NCBI GenBank assembly: GCA_964511065.1
Contig: CAZEEG010000001.1
Coordinates: 70,994-134,993 of the forward strand
Reading direction: 5' to 3'
DNA: 64,000 nt
Origin: CALBRZ01 sp964511065
Lineage (GTDB): Bacteria; Planctomycetota; Planctomycetia; Pirellulales; S012-138
In this document: one piece after another, positions 1 through 8,717 of the stretch
How positions within the stretch are numbered: the first letter of the stretch is position 1
Layout of the letters: every line of letters begins with the position of its first letter
Notes under the pieces: model-generated
Database searches by the model: none
Seen by the model: the letters and a program-made list of their open reading frames with translations, nothing else
Told to the model about the DNA's origin: nothing
Translations under genes and position numbers: made by a program

Positions 1-1
1 C

Positions 2-295
2 CCTCAGGGCGTCCAAGAGTTCTTCACCACCAAGGACAACGGCTTTGCAGCCAGGTTGGATAACCTGCTCGAACAGTTGGTGGGTCAGGATCACTCGCTG
101 CTGGTAAGCCGCTTGGATACGCTTAACCGCCGCATCGAACTGAACCAGCAGCGGATCGACGCCTGGAACGTGCGGCTGGAGAAGTATCGAGAGCAAACGA
201 CGATGAAATTCATTCGCCTCGAAGAGGCGATTGCCAAGATTCAGAACAACCTTTCCGCCATCAACGGCATCGCGGCGTTGCCGCCGCTTGTGTGA
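2..295 (+). CDS. fliD: Flagellar hook-associated protein 2 (FliD), C-terminal fragment
   Basis: The gene is cut by the left edge; only the last 97 codons are present, in frame from base 2 to the TGA at 293-295. FliD is the filament cap protein that sits at the tip of the flagellum and helps flagellin fold into the filament. The visible tail has the typical FliD ending: a GVQEFF segment, a GFAARLDNLLEQL helix, then a long amphipathic coiled-coil segment with repeated RI/RL heptads near residues 40-80. The fliS gene starts 21 bases downstream, which is the usual fliD-fliS order and supports the call. The internal TTG at base 56 is not a real start. Identity is inferred from the tail motif plus context. 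Confidence 0.85.
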   Translation, partial: PQGVQEFFTTKDNGFAARLDNLLEQLVGQDHSLLVSRLDTLNRRIELNQQRIDAWNVRLEKYREQTTMKFIRLEEAIAKIQNNLSAINGIAALPPLV

Positions 296-316
296 CCTCC
301 AAGCCAACTGTGAGCT

Positions 317-880
317 ATGCACCACGCCCACGACGACTATCAAACCAACGAGATTCTGACCGCCCCGCCGGCCAAACTGCATCTGCTGCTGCTGGCAGGC
401 GCTGCCCGCAAGACGCGCCAAGCCATCCAATGGCTGGAACAGGATCAGGACTCGGAACACGCCACCGATGCCGTGATCGTGGCCCTGCAGATCATGGGTG
501 AACTGATGGCGTCGCTTAAGCCGGCCCACCATCCCCAGTTGGCCAGGCAGGTGGCCGGCGAATATGTGTTCATCGTGCGCTCGCTGTCGGAAGGCAATTT
601 GCGCCGCGATGCGACGATGCTGCAAGACGCGCTGCGGATCATCGAGTTTCAGCTCGAAACGTGGCGGCAACTCAATGAGCAACTCCAACAGCAGGGAGAA
701 GGCGCGCCGCCCCAGCCAAACCAGGGTCTGCCAGGCGCTGCCCTGGAAAGCCCCCCTGAGAAACATCCGCCGATTTCGCCCCCGAAAGTTCTCAAAGGCT
801 CAACGGCTTCCCACTCGTCAATCGGCGCGCATCACAGCGACGAACCTTCCATCTCCGCCGGGCTCGATCTGGACGTATAA
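317..880 (+). CDS. fliS: Flagellar export chaperone FliS
   Basis: FliS binds the C-terminus of flagellin in the cytoplasm and stops it polymerising before export. The protein is 187 aa. Residues 7-30 carry the family signature (Y, then NEILTAPPAKLHLLLLAGA), followed by the four-helix bundle with an ATDAVIVALQIMGELMASL-type helix and a YVFIVRSL segment near residues 70-95. The usual family length is about 125-140 aa; here a Pro-, Gln- and Ser-rich tail of about 50 residues is added after residue 130. The start is the ATG at 317, 21 bases after the fliD stop, so the two are probably cotranscribed. The tail has no domain that I recognise. Confidence 0.9.
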   Translation: MHHAHDDYQTNEILTAPPAKLHLLLLAGAARKTRQAIQWLEQDQDSEHATDAVIVALQIMGELMASLKPAHHPQLARQVAGEYVFIVRSLSEGNLRRDATMLQDALRIIEFQLETWRQLNEQLQQQGEGAPPQPNQGLPGAALESPPEKHPPISPPKVLKGSTASHSSIGAHHSDEPSISAGLDLDV

Positions 881-1069
881 GTGTTCCGCCGCGGCAGCGG
901 CGATTGGCCCTCTGCAATGCCGGCTTGCCTGGTCCGCATTTCCTGGTGACAGGGCGCGGTTCGGGTGACGCAGGCTGGCGCAGGTAAATACCTTGACCAG
1001 CGCCGAGCCCGACTGGTAGGGTACTGGCTGGACCACCCATGCTGGGGGGGGCAGTCGGAGGACCAAACC

Positions 1070-2206
1070 ATGTCGAACTGGTGGCGATGCGCGGCAGCGA
1101 TGCTCTCGTGCGCACTGTGTCTGGCAGCCTTTCCCGAGGTGCGTGGGCAAGAGGGGGCAGCGAAATCCAAGTTCGAGGCCGCCATGGAAATTGCCTCGCA
1201 AACCGGCCGACCGGTACTGGCGGTAGGAACCCGCGATACATGCGGGCTGTGCAAGGCGTTTCTGGCTGAATTGCAAAGCGACCGCCAGGTCCGCCTGGTA
1301 GCGAGCCAGTTTGTACCGGTCCAGATCGACATCGACGAGCCCGCTCAGCGCAGCGCGCTGGCCAGGTACCGCCACGACGGCAACGTCCTGCCGGTCATCT
1401 GGATCATTCGGGCCGACGGCGAGCAGCTTTACGGCCACGCGGGAGCGCCGGAACGCACGGCACCGTTCCTCGCGGAGCATTTGAAACGCTCGGGTACGCT
1501 GCTGAGCGGCCAGCAACTTGCCCAATTAACCGAAGCGGTGGAAAAGGCCCAGTCGCTGGTCGAGGCTGGCAAAATCGAGCAGGCTGTGCCGCTGCTCAAG
1601 CGATATGCAAACTCGGGCAGCTACGCAGCGGCGGCCGTGCAAATGGATCAGTTGGCCCAGGAAGTTGCGTCAGCCGGCAAGAGCGCGCTGGAAGCCGCCG
1701 AGCAGGGCATGCAAGCAGACTCGCCTTCATTGGATGCCGCGCTGGCTTTTGTCGAGGTCCAGCACCAATTCGGTTCGCTCCCCGAGTTGACCATCGCCAT
1801 TCGCGACAAGGCCAGGGAGTATCGCAAAGACGAAGACCGAGCGCCCCTCCTGGCCCAAGCTGAGCTTTTCCACAAAGCCCAACAATACGCGGCGGAAGGT
1901 AAAATCCGCCAGGCTGCCAGTTATTTCCAGGGTTTGAAGCAGCAGCACCCCGGCACGCCCGCGGCCGAACGTGCCGAGCAGGCATTGGCAGAATTGGATA
2001 ATGCGCCGGCGGAAACCACGCCTTCGCCCCGCAGCAGCGACAACGATCCCAAGGTGCGCCAAGCCGCATCGTACCTGCGATTTGGCAAGACCTTCCACTT
2101 CACCAATGCCGACAACGCCCGCAAGTACTACGAGAAGGCGATCGAAGCCGCCCCCAATTCCGAACACGCGGCAGAAGCCCGCAAACTGCTGAGTCAACTG
2201 GATTGA
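1070..2206 (+). CDS. Secreted thioredoxin-fold protein with TPR-like C-terminus
   Basis: The predicted protein has 378 aa. The start is set at the ATG at 1070 because GGAG lies at 1057-1060 and a signal peptide follows at once (WRCAAAMLSCALCLAAF, likely cleavage after VRG near residue 26). The same frame is open back to 965 but that part has no leader character. Residues 30-140 look like a thioredoxin fold with a CGLC active-site motif (Cys58 and Cys61), as in periplasmic thiol-disulfide proteins. Residues 165-378 are helical repeats resembling tetratricopeptide units (AEKAQSLVEAGKIEQAVPLL and YYEKAIEAAPNSEHAAEARKLL). The likely site is the periplasm. The substrate is unknown. The gene follows fliS but need not be flagellar. 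Confidence 0.75.
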   Translation: MSNWWRCAAAMLSCALCLAAFPEVRGQEGAAKSKFEAAMEIASQTGRPVLAVGTRDTCGLCKAFLAELQSDRQVRLVASQFVPVQIDIDEPAQRSALARYRHDGNVLPVIWIIRADGEQLYGHAGAPERTAPFLAEHLKRSGTLLSGQQLAQLTEAVEKAQSLVEAGKIEQAVPLLKRYANSGSYAAAAVQMDQLAQEVASAGKSALEAAEQGMQADSPSLDAALAFVEVQHQFGSLPELTIAIRDKAREYRKDEDRAPLLAQAELFHKAQQYAAEGKIRQAASYFQGLKQQHPGTPAAERAEQALAELDNAPAETTPSPRSSDNDPKVRQAASYLRFGKTFHFTNADNARKYYEKAIEAAPNSEHAAEARKLLSQLD

Positions 2207-2340
2207 GGTGTCCCACGCCACACGCGGCGCCGCCGCTTCGGGGCCAGCGCCTTCGACCAGTACGCGCGCATCTTGAATGGACGTAAGCCGCAGCACTGGG
2301 ACGCCCGGATTCGCCGCAGTGCGGGGGGGAGGGGCCCTGC

Positions 2341-4401
2341 CTATTCCTTGCGCAGCGAGGCATAGATCGGCAGGTGGCGGTAGTACACCTCTAGGATGTA
2401 CGTCGAAAGGCACGTGACGTATAGCCGGCCTGCAAACGGACCCCACTCGTCGTTTTCGGGGTTCCAACTTCCCCGCTCCTTGCCGGCTTTGACCTGGTTA
2501 TCGACGAGCATCTTCTTCATCACGTCGTTCCAGCGCACCCATTCGTCGCCTTCCATGTGGTGCATGACCTGGGTGCCATAGTACCAGTAGTAGACATCGC
2601 GCTTGGACCACCTGGGCATGTGGTCTTCCAGCAAGCGGCGGACACCCTTGACAAGCCGGGGGTCTTCCCGGTCCCAGCCCAAGTATTGCCGGCACAGCAG
2701 GGCTTCGGCCGTCATGGTCGGGGTGGGATCCTGCGTATCGGGCAAATAACCGTACAGGCTGCCGCCGTCGGTGGCGGCCCGATCCAAATACTTGCTCACC
2801 TTGTCGAGTACGTCTTGGGGCACGTCCAGGTCGGCAAACCTGGCGCTCTGCAGTCCCATCAGCACCCAGCCCGTCACCGATGTATCGCTCATCTCGTCGG
2901 CCGGGTGATACCGCCAACCACCCTGGGGCGCCTGGTTTTCAACGATGTACTGGATCGCCTTTTCACACGGCACGCGCAGCTTGGAATCCTTCGTCATCGC
3001 GTACAACTCGCAGATGGCGATGGTGCATTGCCCATGCGTGTAAAAGTGGTGGCTATGCTTGTCGGTATGAAAGCGGCCGCTATCCAGTTGTTGCTTGAGC
3101 AGCCACTTGACTCCGCGGCTGACCGTCTCCTGGTGCAGCCCTTTCTGATGGGTGTGCCCGTTCCCCAGGAAGGCCAGCAGTGCCATCGCCGTGGCCGATT
3201 CCTTGTTTTCTGGCGGTGGTCCATCGCGATATGCGTTATAGGGACCTGTCAGACTCCAGGAGCCATCGGGATATTGCTGTTTCTTGAGCCATTCCAGCGC
3301 CAGCCCGACAGCAGCTTCCGTCGACTTGTCACCCCCGTAGCGGCTGAGCAGGGAAGCCTTGCTGCCGGCTTCGCGGCCCGATAGGGCCATCCCGATCACC
3401 GGGGCCACAATATCGCTCGATGCCACCGAACTGGTGGAGAACAGGTCCATGGTCGGAGGCGCGGCGAACGGATTTTCGACCGGGTTCAACATCTGCGGCG
3501 TGAGGACGGAGTCGTCCACCGGGTTATCGACCTGGAAATCCAGGGCATCGTCGTTGAGTTGATCGCCCTCGTATTCAGCAAACACCGTTTCCAGGGTCAC
3601 TTGGCCATCGCCGCTGGGGATCACGAACCACACCCCCAGCAAAATGATCAGCAGCAAGTGAACCACGCCGCTGACCATCCACGCCGGAGCCACCTTCCGA
3701 ATGACTTCGATGGCGTCTTCTTCGCCTTCTTCTTCCTCGCTTCCGCGAAGATGCGGCACCTCTCCCGACGAAATGTTTCCAGCAGCCACCGGCACCGGGC
3801 GCGGGCCGCCGCCCTGCGGCACCGGCTGAGGGCGCGGCCGTGGTTGCGACGGAGCAGCAGGCACCTGCGGTTGGGCTGCTTGGGGCGCAGCGGGAGTTGG
3901 CGCCACCGGACGCGGCTTGACCCGGAGCCCCTGGGGTTGGGGTTGCGGCTGGGCCTGCTGCGGTTGTTGAGTCGGTACGCTTGGGGGCGCCACCGGACGC
4001 GGCTTCACGCGCAGCCCGCCCGCTTGCGGCGGTTGTCCAGGCCCAGGCTGCTGCGGCACCACTGGCTGAGGCGATGCGGCACGCGGCTGGGCCGATGCCG
4101 AGCGCGGTTGGGCCGGCTGCTGAGGATAGGCCTGCGGGGGTTGCGCCTGGGGCGGCGTAAGCTGCGGCGCACCGGGCATGGGAGCGTGCTGCGGATAACC
4201 GGCCTGCGGTCCCACGGCACCCGGGGTCGGCATCGGCTGTGGCGGTACACCCGCCTGCGGCACTTGCGGTACGCCGGTCGGATGCTGGCCCGATGTGGGG
4301 GTGGCAATACGCGGTTGCGGGGCTCGGCCGGCTACGCGAGGGGCCTTAGCAGGATCCTGTGGAGGTGGCGGGGGCCCCGGCTGACGAGCGTCGTATGCCA
4401 T
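2341..4401 (-). CDS. Membrane-anchored prenyltransferase/squalene-oxidase-repeat protein
   Basis: The predicted protein has 686 aa in three parts. Residues 1-210 are low-complexity Pro/Gln/Ala sequence with a duplicated GLRVKPRPVAP element near 129 and 158. An acidic stretch (SEEEEGEED) near residue 225 is followed by a single membrane segment at about 242-261. Residues 340-686 form an alpha/alpha toroid of the terpene-cyclase/prenyltransferase type, with repeats such as LEWLKKQQYPDGSW, VKWLLKQQLDSGRF and PQGGWRY. I see no DxDD or other terpene-cyclase catalytic motif, so it is probably a binding or scaffolding toroid rather than an enzyme. The arrangement suggests a cytoplasmic Pro-rich arm and an extracytoplasmic toroid. 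A related toroid gene lies at 62526-63707. GGGGAAA sits just before the ATG. Confidence 0.75.
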   Translation of the reverse strand: MAYDARQPGPPPPPQDPAKAPRVAGRAPQPRIATPTSGQHPTGVPQVPQAGVPPQPMPTPGAVGPQAGYPQHAPMPGAPQLTPPQAQPPQAYPQQPAQPRSASAQPRAASPQPVVPQQPGPGQPPQAGGLRVKPRPVAPPSVPTQQPQQAQPQPQPQGLRVKPRPVAPTPAAPQAAQPQVPAAPSQPRPRPQPVPQGGGPRPVPVAAGNISSGEVPHLRGSEEEEGEEDAIEVIRKVAPAWMVSGVVHLLLIILLGVWFVIPSGDGQVTLETVFAEYEGDQLNDDALDFQVDNPVDDSVLTPQMLNPVENPFAAPPTMDLFSTSSVASSDIVAPVIGMALSGREAGSKASLLSRYGGDKSTEAAVGLALEWLKKQQYPDGSWSLTGPYNAYRDGPPPENKESATAMALLAFLGNGHTHQKGLHQETVSRGVKWLLKQQLDSGRFHTDKHSHHFYTHGQCTIAICELYAMTKDSKLRVPCEKAIQYIVENQAPQGGWRYHPADEMSDTSVTGWVLMGLQSARFADLDVPQDVLDKVSKYLDRAATDGGSLYGYLPDTQDPTPTMTAEALLCRQYLGWDREDPRLVKGVRRLLEDHMPRWSKRDVYYWYYGTQVMHHMEGDEWVRWNDVMKKMLVDNQVKAGKERGSWNPENDEWGPFAGRLYVTCLSTYILEVYYRHLPIYASLRKE

Positions 4402-4946
4402 ACTATTTCCCCATAGTTCCTCTCGGGCCTTGGATTGGCGGCGCGCAGAATTGAAGCAGATGGGTCCACTAGCTGCGCCGCCAGACGAGAGATCGCCCGA
4501 ACTCTGTTCCTTGGCTATAGTTTACCAGTATTCGCGGGGAACGCCAACGTAATTGGCTTGACAAATGCCCCTCCGCCTGGCGCATCGGCTACTTACTCCT
4601 GCTCGCAGTCCGTCTCGCCCCCTGGCCCATCCGGGCGGTATCCGCACCGATCAATGGCTGTATTTCTTGCCCGGCATGCTCGTGCAGGGTGTCGGTAATC
4701 ATCGATTTTCCCTGGAGTGCGAGACAATGATGGCCGCCGGGCCACGACATCGCTCCATCAGGGAAAGACAGTTGCGGCCAGCGCCGGATTCCCCCCGGTT
4801 GGCCTGGGCAATGTATTGTAACGCTTGCGCTGCCGACAGCAGCCAATTATACTTGGGCCAGTTGTGCGGGGCCGGGCCACGCCACCACTGGTCCCCGGCC
4901 CGCCCGAATTTGAATGATGTGCCGTTTCCTTGGGAGAGCCATTGCC
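4402..4946. other. Divergent intergenic region, no gene seen
   Basis: These 545 bases separate the reverse toroid gene from the forward DUF1080 gene, so they must hold promoters for both. Short open frames are present but lack ribosome binding sites and protein-like composition. A perfect TTGACA lies at 4558-4563 on the plus strand but has no convincing -10 box at the right distance. No RNA gene or repeat was recognised. Confidence 0.5.
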
Positions 4947-5609
4947 ATGCTGCATGCCCGACTGTTGCCTGCCTTGTGTGCCGGGGTACTGTGTTTGACC
5001 GCATCCGCTTACGCGGACGACGCCCCGGGCAAGGACGGCTTTCGTTCGCTGTTCGACGGCAAGACTCTACAAGGTTGGACCCAAAAGAATGGTACGGCCA
5101 CGTACCGCGTGGAAGATGGGGTGATTGTCGGCAAGACCAGCGATGGCAGCCCCAACTCGTTCCTCTGCACCGACAAAGAATACGGCGATTTTGAACTGCG
5201 TTTTGAAGTGAAGGTCGACGACCAACTGAATTCCGGCGTTCAAATTCGCTCCAAGAGCATCCCCGAGAAGAACAACGGCCGTGTCCACGGCCCGCAGGTT
5301 GAAATTGCCACCAACGGCACCGCCGGCTTCATTTACGGCGAAGCCTTAGGCACCGGTTGGCTGAGCGAAGATCGCTCCGACCCCAAGGCCAAGGCCGCCT
5401 TCAAAAAGGGCGAGTGGAACAAGTATCGCGTGGTTGCCCAGGGCAAATCGATCAAGACCTGGGTGAACGGTGTGCCGGTTGCCGACCTGGTCGATGAGAA
5501 GAGCAACATGTCCTCGGGCTTCATCGGCCTGCAGGTCCATGGAATCCCCAAGGGGACCGGCCCTTACGAAGTCCGCTGGCGGAACATCGAGATCAAGGAA
5601 CTCAAGTAG
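4947..5609 (+). CDS. Secreted DUF1080 (3-keto-disaccharide hydrolase-like) protein
   Basis: The predicted protein has 220 aa. The start is the ATG at 4947, preceded by GGGAG at 4932-4936; an upstream in-frame ATG at 4914 is less likely. A signal peptide covers residues 1-24 (LLPALCAGVLCLTASAYA). The rest is one LamG/concanavalin-like beta sandwich of the DUF1080 family, with the typical GFRSLFDGKTLQGW opening, YGDFELRFEVKV, NSGVQIRSK and the closing GTGPYEVRWRNIEIKEL. Members are plentiful in planctomycetes and some have been linked to cleavage of 3-keto-disaccharides, so a periplasmic carbohydrate role is possible. It stands alone, between a divergent gene and a convergent one. Confidence 0.88.
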   Translation: MLHARLLPALCAGVLCLTASAYADDAPGKDGFRSLFDGKTLQGWTQKNGTATYRVEDGVIVGKTSDGSPNSFLCTDKEYGDFELRFEVKVDDQLNSGVQIRSKSIPEKNNGRVHGPQVEIATNGTAGFIYGEALGTGWLSEDRSDPKAKAAFKKGEWNKYRVVAQGKSIKTWVNGVPVADLVDEKSNMSSGFIGLQVHGIPKGTGPYEVRWRNIEIKELK

Positions 5610-5651
5610 CCAGGGCGGCTACGAAATGCATGGCCGATGCGGCGGGCACCG

Positions 5652-6131
5652 TCACATCCAGAACGCCAGCACATAGAAAATCCAACCCGTAATCGCCGTC
5701 AGCGCCATGTCCCAGGCGGCGATCCAACCCCAGCGCCGGTGGCTCGCGCTATGCGGCCCCGGCGCCGGTGGTTTGTCAAAGCGCCACAGCGCTCGGGCAA
5801 TCACCCAGATCCACAACAGCGTGGTGGTGATGGCAAACACCAGGTGAATGGCCAAAGCCAGGTACACGCCGCGCGGGAAACAGGAAGAAGCTTCGGCCCT
5901 GGCCCGCCAATCGGTAAACAGCCGCAGATCGACCTCAAACAAGGTGACGGCGATCAGCAACACGCCGGCCAGGATCAGTTGGACCCGCTTGTGTAAGGCA
6001 TAGTGTCCCCGGCGAACGGCGGCAATGCTCCAGGCCAAGACCGGAATCACCAGGAACATGGCCACGAAAACCACGTCGAGCATGAACGAGGCACGGCTGC
6101 CTGGCAGGAAACCGTCAATGCTGTGATCCAT
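5652..6131 (-). CDS. DUF420-like small membrane protein
   Basis: The predicted protein has 159 aa and about four hydrophobic segments: MLDVVFVAMFLVIPVLAW, VQLILAGVLLIAVTLF, GVYLALAIHLVFAITTTLLWIW and the C-terminal WDMALTAITGWIFYVLAF. The pattern of short loops with conserved His and Arg (HYALHKRVQLIL, LAIHLVFA) resembles the DUF420 family, whose members are often found near cytochrome oxidase genes. No such genes are adjacent here. The start is set at the ATG at 6129-6131, with AGGA upstream; the frame is open further upstream but that part is Arg/Gly-rich and not protein-like. Convergent with the DUF1080 gene. Function unknown. Confidence 0.72.
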   Translation of the reverse strand: MDHSIDGFLPGSRASFMLDVVFVAMFLVIPVLAWSIAAVRRGHYALHKRVQLILAGVLLIAVTLFEVDLRLFTDWRARAEASSCFPRGVYLALAIHLVFAITTTLLWIWVIARALWRFDKPPAPGPHSASHRRWGWIAAWDMALTAITGWIFYVLAFWM

Positions 6132-6382
6132 CGCCGCATCCTGGCCGGTGATCAGAAAACGACGCCGGCGTTGTCGCCTGCCGCGTCCCGCGGCGTTTCC
6201 CGGCCAACGCCGCTGCTGAAGGCTCGCCGATTGTAACGGCGAGTGGGGCGAAAGCGAATGCCGTTCTGGATCCCCCCCCCGGGCCCGGCTACGTGACAAC
6301 GCTCGCAGCCCCTTGCCAGGCGCTCATGCCAGTGGGGGCACCCACCCGCCTTGGCGCAACGACGCCCGTTCAGGAAGCACCG

Positions 6383-6643
6383 ATGCCACCCATGAAACCC
6401 AAGATACCCCAGCTTGAAGACCCTGCGCTGGCCGATACGTGGTCCCCAGCGACGATCGCCCGCCGCTGGGATGTCTCGCTATCGCTGGTTCGCGAAATGT
6501 TAGCCTCTGGTGAATTGCAATTCTGCCAGATTGCCGGCAAGCTGCGCGTGCCCAAGGCGGCCGTGGTTGCGCTGGAACGCCAAACGCCCAAACGATTGCC
6601 AGAGGTCACCAAAGTGCGGAAGCGCCGCGATCAGGGGAAGTGA
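6383..6643 (+). CDS. Small helix-turn-helix (excisionase-like) DNA-binding protein
   Basis: The predicted protein has 86 aa. The start is the ATG at 6383, preceded by AGGAAG at 6372-6377; the frame is open back to 6293 but without a site. Residues 24-68 form a MerR/excisionase-type winged helix-turn-helix, WSPATIARRWDVSLSLVREML followed by a wing and KLRVPKAAVVALERQ. The C-terminus is basic (KVRKRRDQGK). The family binds DNA as a small regulator or recombination directionality factor. No integrase or mobile element is nearby, so a chromosomal regulator is more likely. The gene is followed 48 bases later by a convergent hydrolase gene. Confidence 0.7.
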   Translation: MPPMKPKIPQLEDPALADTWSPATIARRWDVSLSLVREMLASGELQFCQIAGKLRVPKAAVVALERQTPKRLPEVTKVRKRRDQGK

Positions 6644-6691
6644 GCCCTCCCCCCGGTAGCCTTGCCCGGGGCATCGCGGAAAGCGCACGCT

Positions 6692-7645
6692 TCATGGGTT
6701 TGTCAGTACCTGCGTTCCGCCGACCTGTGGAATCAGTAACCGCTGCGGTTCCATTGCCTGGCTTTCCCACCAGATTTGCAAACGCTCGATGGGTTCTCGG
6801 AGCGATTCGTCGGCCATCTGGAACGTGCCCCAGTGGATGGGCACCAATCGCCGCGCACCGACGTGGACGAAAGCCTCGCCAGCCTGTTCGGGGTTGAGAT
6901 GGTGATGTTCCATGAACCAGCCCGGTGTGTAGGCCCCAATCGGGATGAAGGCCGTGTTGATGTCTGGGAAGCGTCGGCCGATCTCGGCAAAGCCTTCAAA
7001 CCATGCCGAGTCGCCGGCGTAGTAGATGCTGATTCCTTCCGCGGTCAGAACAAAGCCGCCCCACAACGAACAGTTGCGGCCCACGCCAATCCGCCGCGAC
7101 CAATGCCGGGCAGGGACAAACGTAATGCGGAGGCCTCGGACGGTCGTCGCTTCCCACCAGTTCAATTCGATCAACCGCCGCCCCGGCAATTTTCGCCGCA
7201 AGTAACCGCCTAACCCATCGGGGATCACCAGCGGCACCCGCGGATCAATCGCCCGCAGCGAGGCCAAATCCAGGTGGTCGTAATGATTGTGCGAGAGAAG
7301 CACGGCATCCAGGGGCGGCAACTGCTCGGGCAGCAGACCGGGAGCGACATGCCGGCTGTACAAAACGCCAACGCGCTCCGCAAAGACGGGATCGGTCAGC
7401 ACGGCATGGCCAGCCAGCGAGAGCAACCACGAGCTATGGCCGATCCACGTAGCCTGGGGCGGCCCCGCCACGTTGCGCACCTGCACCAAGTTGGCCTGGA
7501 CACGATCGGCAGGCAAACCAGCGGGCTGAATCCTTCTCCGGCCACGCATTTTATCCCAGACGGCCCAACGAAAAACCTCGCGCGCGGACGCGGGACGATG
7601 GGCGGGGTTCAAATTGCTGAATCGCTGCATATCGGAAGGCGACAA
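6692..7645 (-). CDS. MBL-fold metallohydrolase (UlaG / NAPE-PLD-like)
   Basis: The predicted protein has 317 aa with a metallo-beta-lactamase fold. The metal ligands are clear: LSHNHYDHLDL gives the HxHxDH motif, PARHWSRR the next His, YYAGDSAWF the bridging Asp, and PIHWGTF the last His. The spacing, the WIGHSSWLLSLAGHAVLTDPVF opening and the EHHHLNPEQAGEAF segment match the UlaG/NAPE-phospholipase-D-like branch. Members act on phosphodiesters or lactones in the cytoplasm. The substrate cannot be told from the sequence. The nearest gene upstream on the same strand ends at 7693, 47 bases away, so cotranscription is possible. Confidence 0.87.
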   Translation of the reverse strand: MSPSDMQRFSNLNPAHRPASAREVFRWAVWDKMRGRRRIQPAGLPADRVQANLVQVRNVAGPPQATWIGHSSWLLSLAGHAVLTDPVFAERVGVLYSRHVAPGLLPEQLPPLDAVLLSHNHYDHLDLASLRAIDPRVPLVIPDGLGGYLRRKLPGRRLIELNWWEATTVRGLRITFVPARHWSRRIGVGRNCSLWGGFVLTAEGISIYYAGDSAWFEGFAEIGRRFPDINTAFIPIGAYTPGWFMEHHHLNPEQAGEAFVHVGARRLVPIHWGTFQMADESLREPIERLQIWWESQAMEPQRLLIPQVGGTQVLTNP

Positions 7646-7692
7646 ACCATCGGTACGGATCCGGGCCGGGCAATGGCGGGCGGTGCCCAGTC

Positions 7693-8493
7693 TTATTCTT
7701 TTTCTTTTGGTCGAAGCGACCAGGTCAATTGGTGCTGAAATTCCCGCCCCGCGACGACATCGGCCGCATCCCGATAGGTCCGGTCAGCAATCCACCACCC
7801 GGCCACCGAAAGCTGCATACCGGGCACCGCCCACAACCAGGGCTCCACTTGAATGTCGTAAGGCGTTCTTGGCATTAATTGCAACGTATCGCCGCCGGGC
7901 AGCGGCCACCGCGCGATCTCTTCGTTCTCGCTGCGGCAGAGCCAAAGGCTGAACCGGTCAAAAAACTGCAAGCAGGCCAAGGCCCAATCCGCGGCCGCCG
8001 CAGTGCGGACTGGCACTGCCGAAGCCGCTTCGCCAGCAGCAGCTTCGCGCAGCCATTGATCGAGCGCGCTGGAGCGGCGGCTGGCCTCGGCGTTCAAGAA
8101 GGCCTGGCTGGATTGGACATTCTCCGGCTGTTCGGCAAGGCTCGAATGGGCCAGCAGCGCGGAGAAATGTCCGCTCACCGCATACGCCGCCAGCGGACTG
8201 TGCCTCGCTGCTTCTTCGATCGACGTGATCCAGATGGGCAGCGCGTCCGGAAGTTGCATGTGCAAGAAGTCGCGCGGGCGCCCCGACTTTGGATCCACGC
8301 CCGGGTTGGCATCCCAGGCTTGCCAACCATCGTCGTGATGCAAAATGGCCGCTTCCAATGCAGGCGGGTCGGCGAAATCCAGCAGCGGCCGCCAGCCCTG
8401 GCACAAGTCGAACGCCAATCGGGCATGGTCTTGCTGAGCAATCAGCAGCCAGCCTTCGCGTCCATCGGCGCGCTGCATGGGGCGTACAATCAT
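7693..8493 (-). CDS. DUF3891 family protein
   Basis: The predicted protein has 266 aa. The chosen start is the ATG at 8491-8493, which gives the usual family opening MIVRPMQRADGREGWLLIAQQDHARLA; in-frame codons further upstream add sequence that does not look like protein. Motifs include ILHHDDGWQAWD and a His/Asp-rich core (QDHARL, HHDDGW, YAVSGHFSAL) reminiscent of an HD-type metal site, which is typical of DUF3891 proteins. The family has no established function. Soluble, no signal peptide. Lies 47 bases upstream of the MBL hydrolase gene on the same strand. Confidence 0.75.
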   Translation of the reverse strand: MIVRPMQRADGREGWLLIAQQDHARLAFDLCQGWRPLLDFADPPALEAAILHHDDGWQAWDANPGVDPKSGRPRDFLHMQLPDALPIWITSIEEAARHSPLAAYAVSGHFSALLAHSSLAEQPENVQSSQAFLNAEASRRSSALDQWLREAAAGEAASAVPVRTAAAADWALACLQFFDRFSLWLCRSENEEIARWPLPGGDTLQLMPRTPYDIQVEPWLWAVPGMQLSVAGWWIADRTYRDAADVVAGREFQHQLTWSLRPKEKE

Positions 8494-8717
8494 GTCGATT
8501 TTTGAGTGGAATTGGCGGTGCACGGCGAGCATACGCGCCGCCGTTACGGCCGCCGGGTTGAACCACGGACCGGCACCATGCGAGCCGGCCACCACCAGGC
8601 ACCGACGATGGCCGGATGGAACGCGGTTCCAGGAGGAACCTTCGGCAGCGCCGCACGTCATGCCGAAAACGCGTCCAGCCCTGCCCCAGGGTGCCGAAGC
8701 TCTCCGCTTGGCCGGGG

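Noticed and set aside
965..1069. Upstream extension of the thioredoxin-TPR gene to a start at 965
   Set aside because: The extra residues have no protein-like character, and a good ribosome binding site with signal peptide lies at the ATG at 1070.
3559..4416. 285-codon forward frame rich in Arg and Leu opposite the toroid gene
   Set aside because: It is the antisense of the Pro/Gln-rich arm; the Arg/Leu/Gly bias is a shadow of Pro/Gln codons.
4558..4563. Perfect TTGACA as a -35 box
   Set aside because: No -10 box at 16-18 bases; the downstream gene starts 380 bases away.
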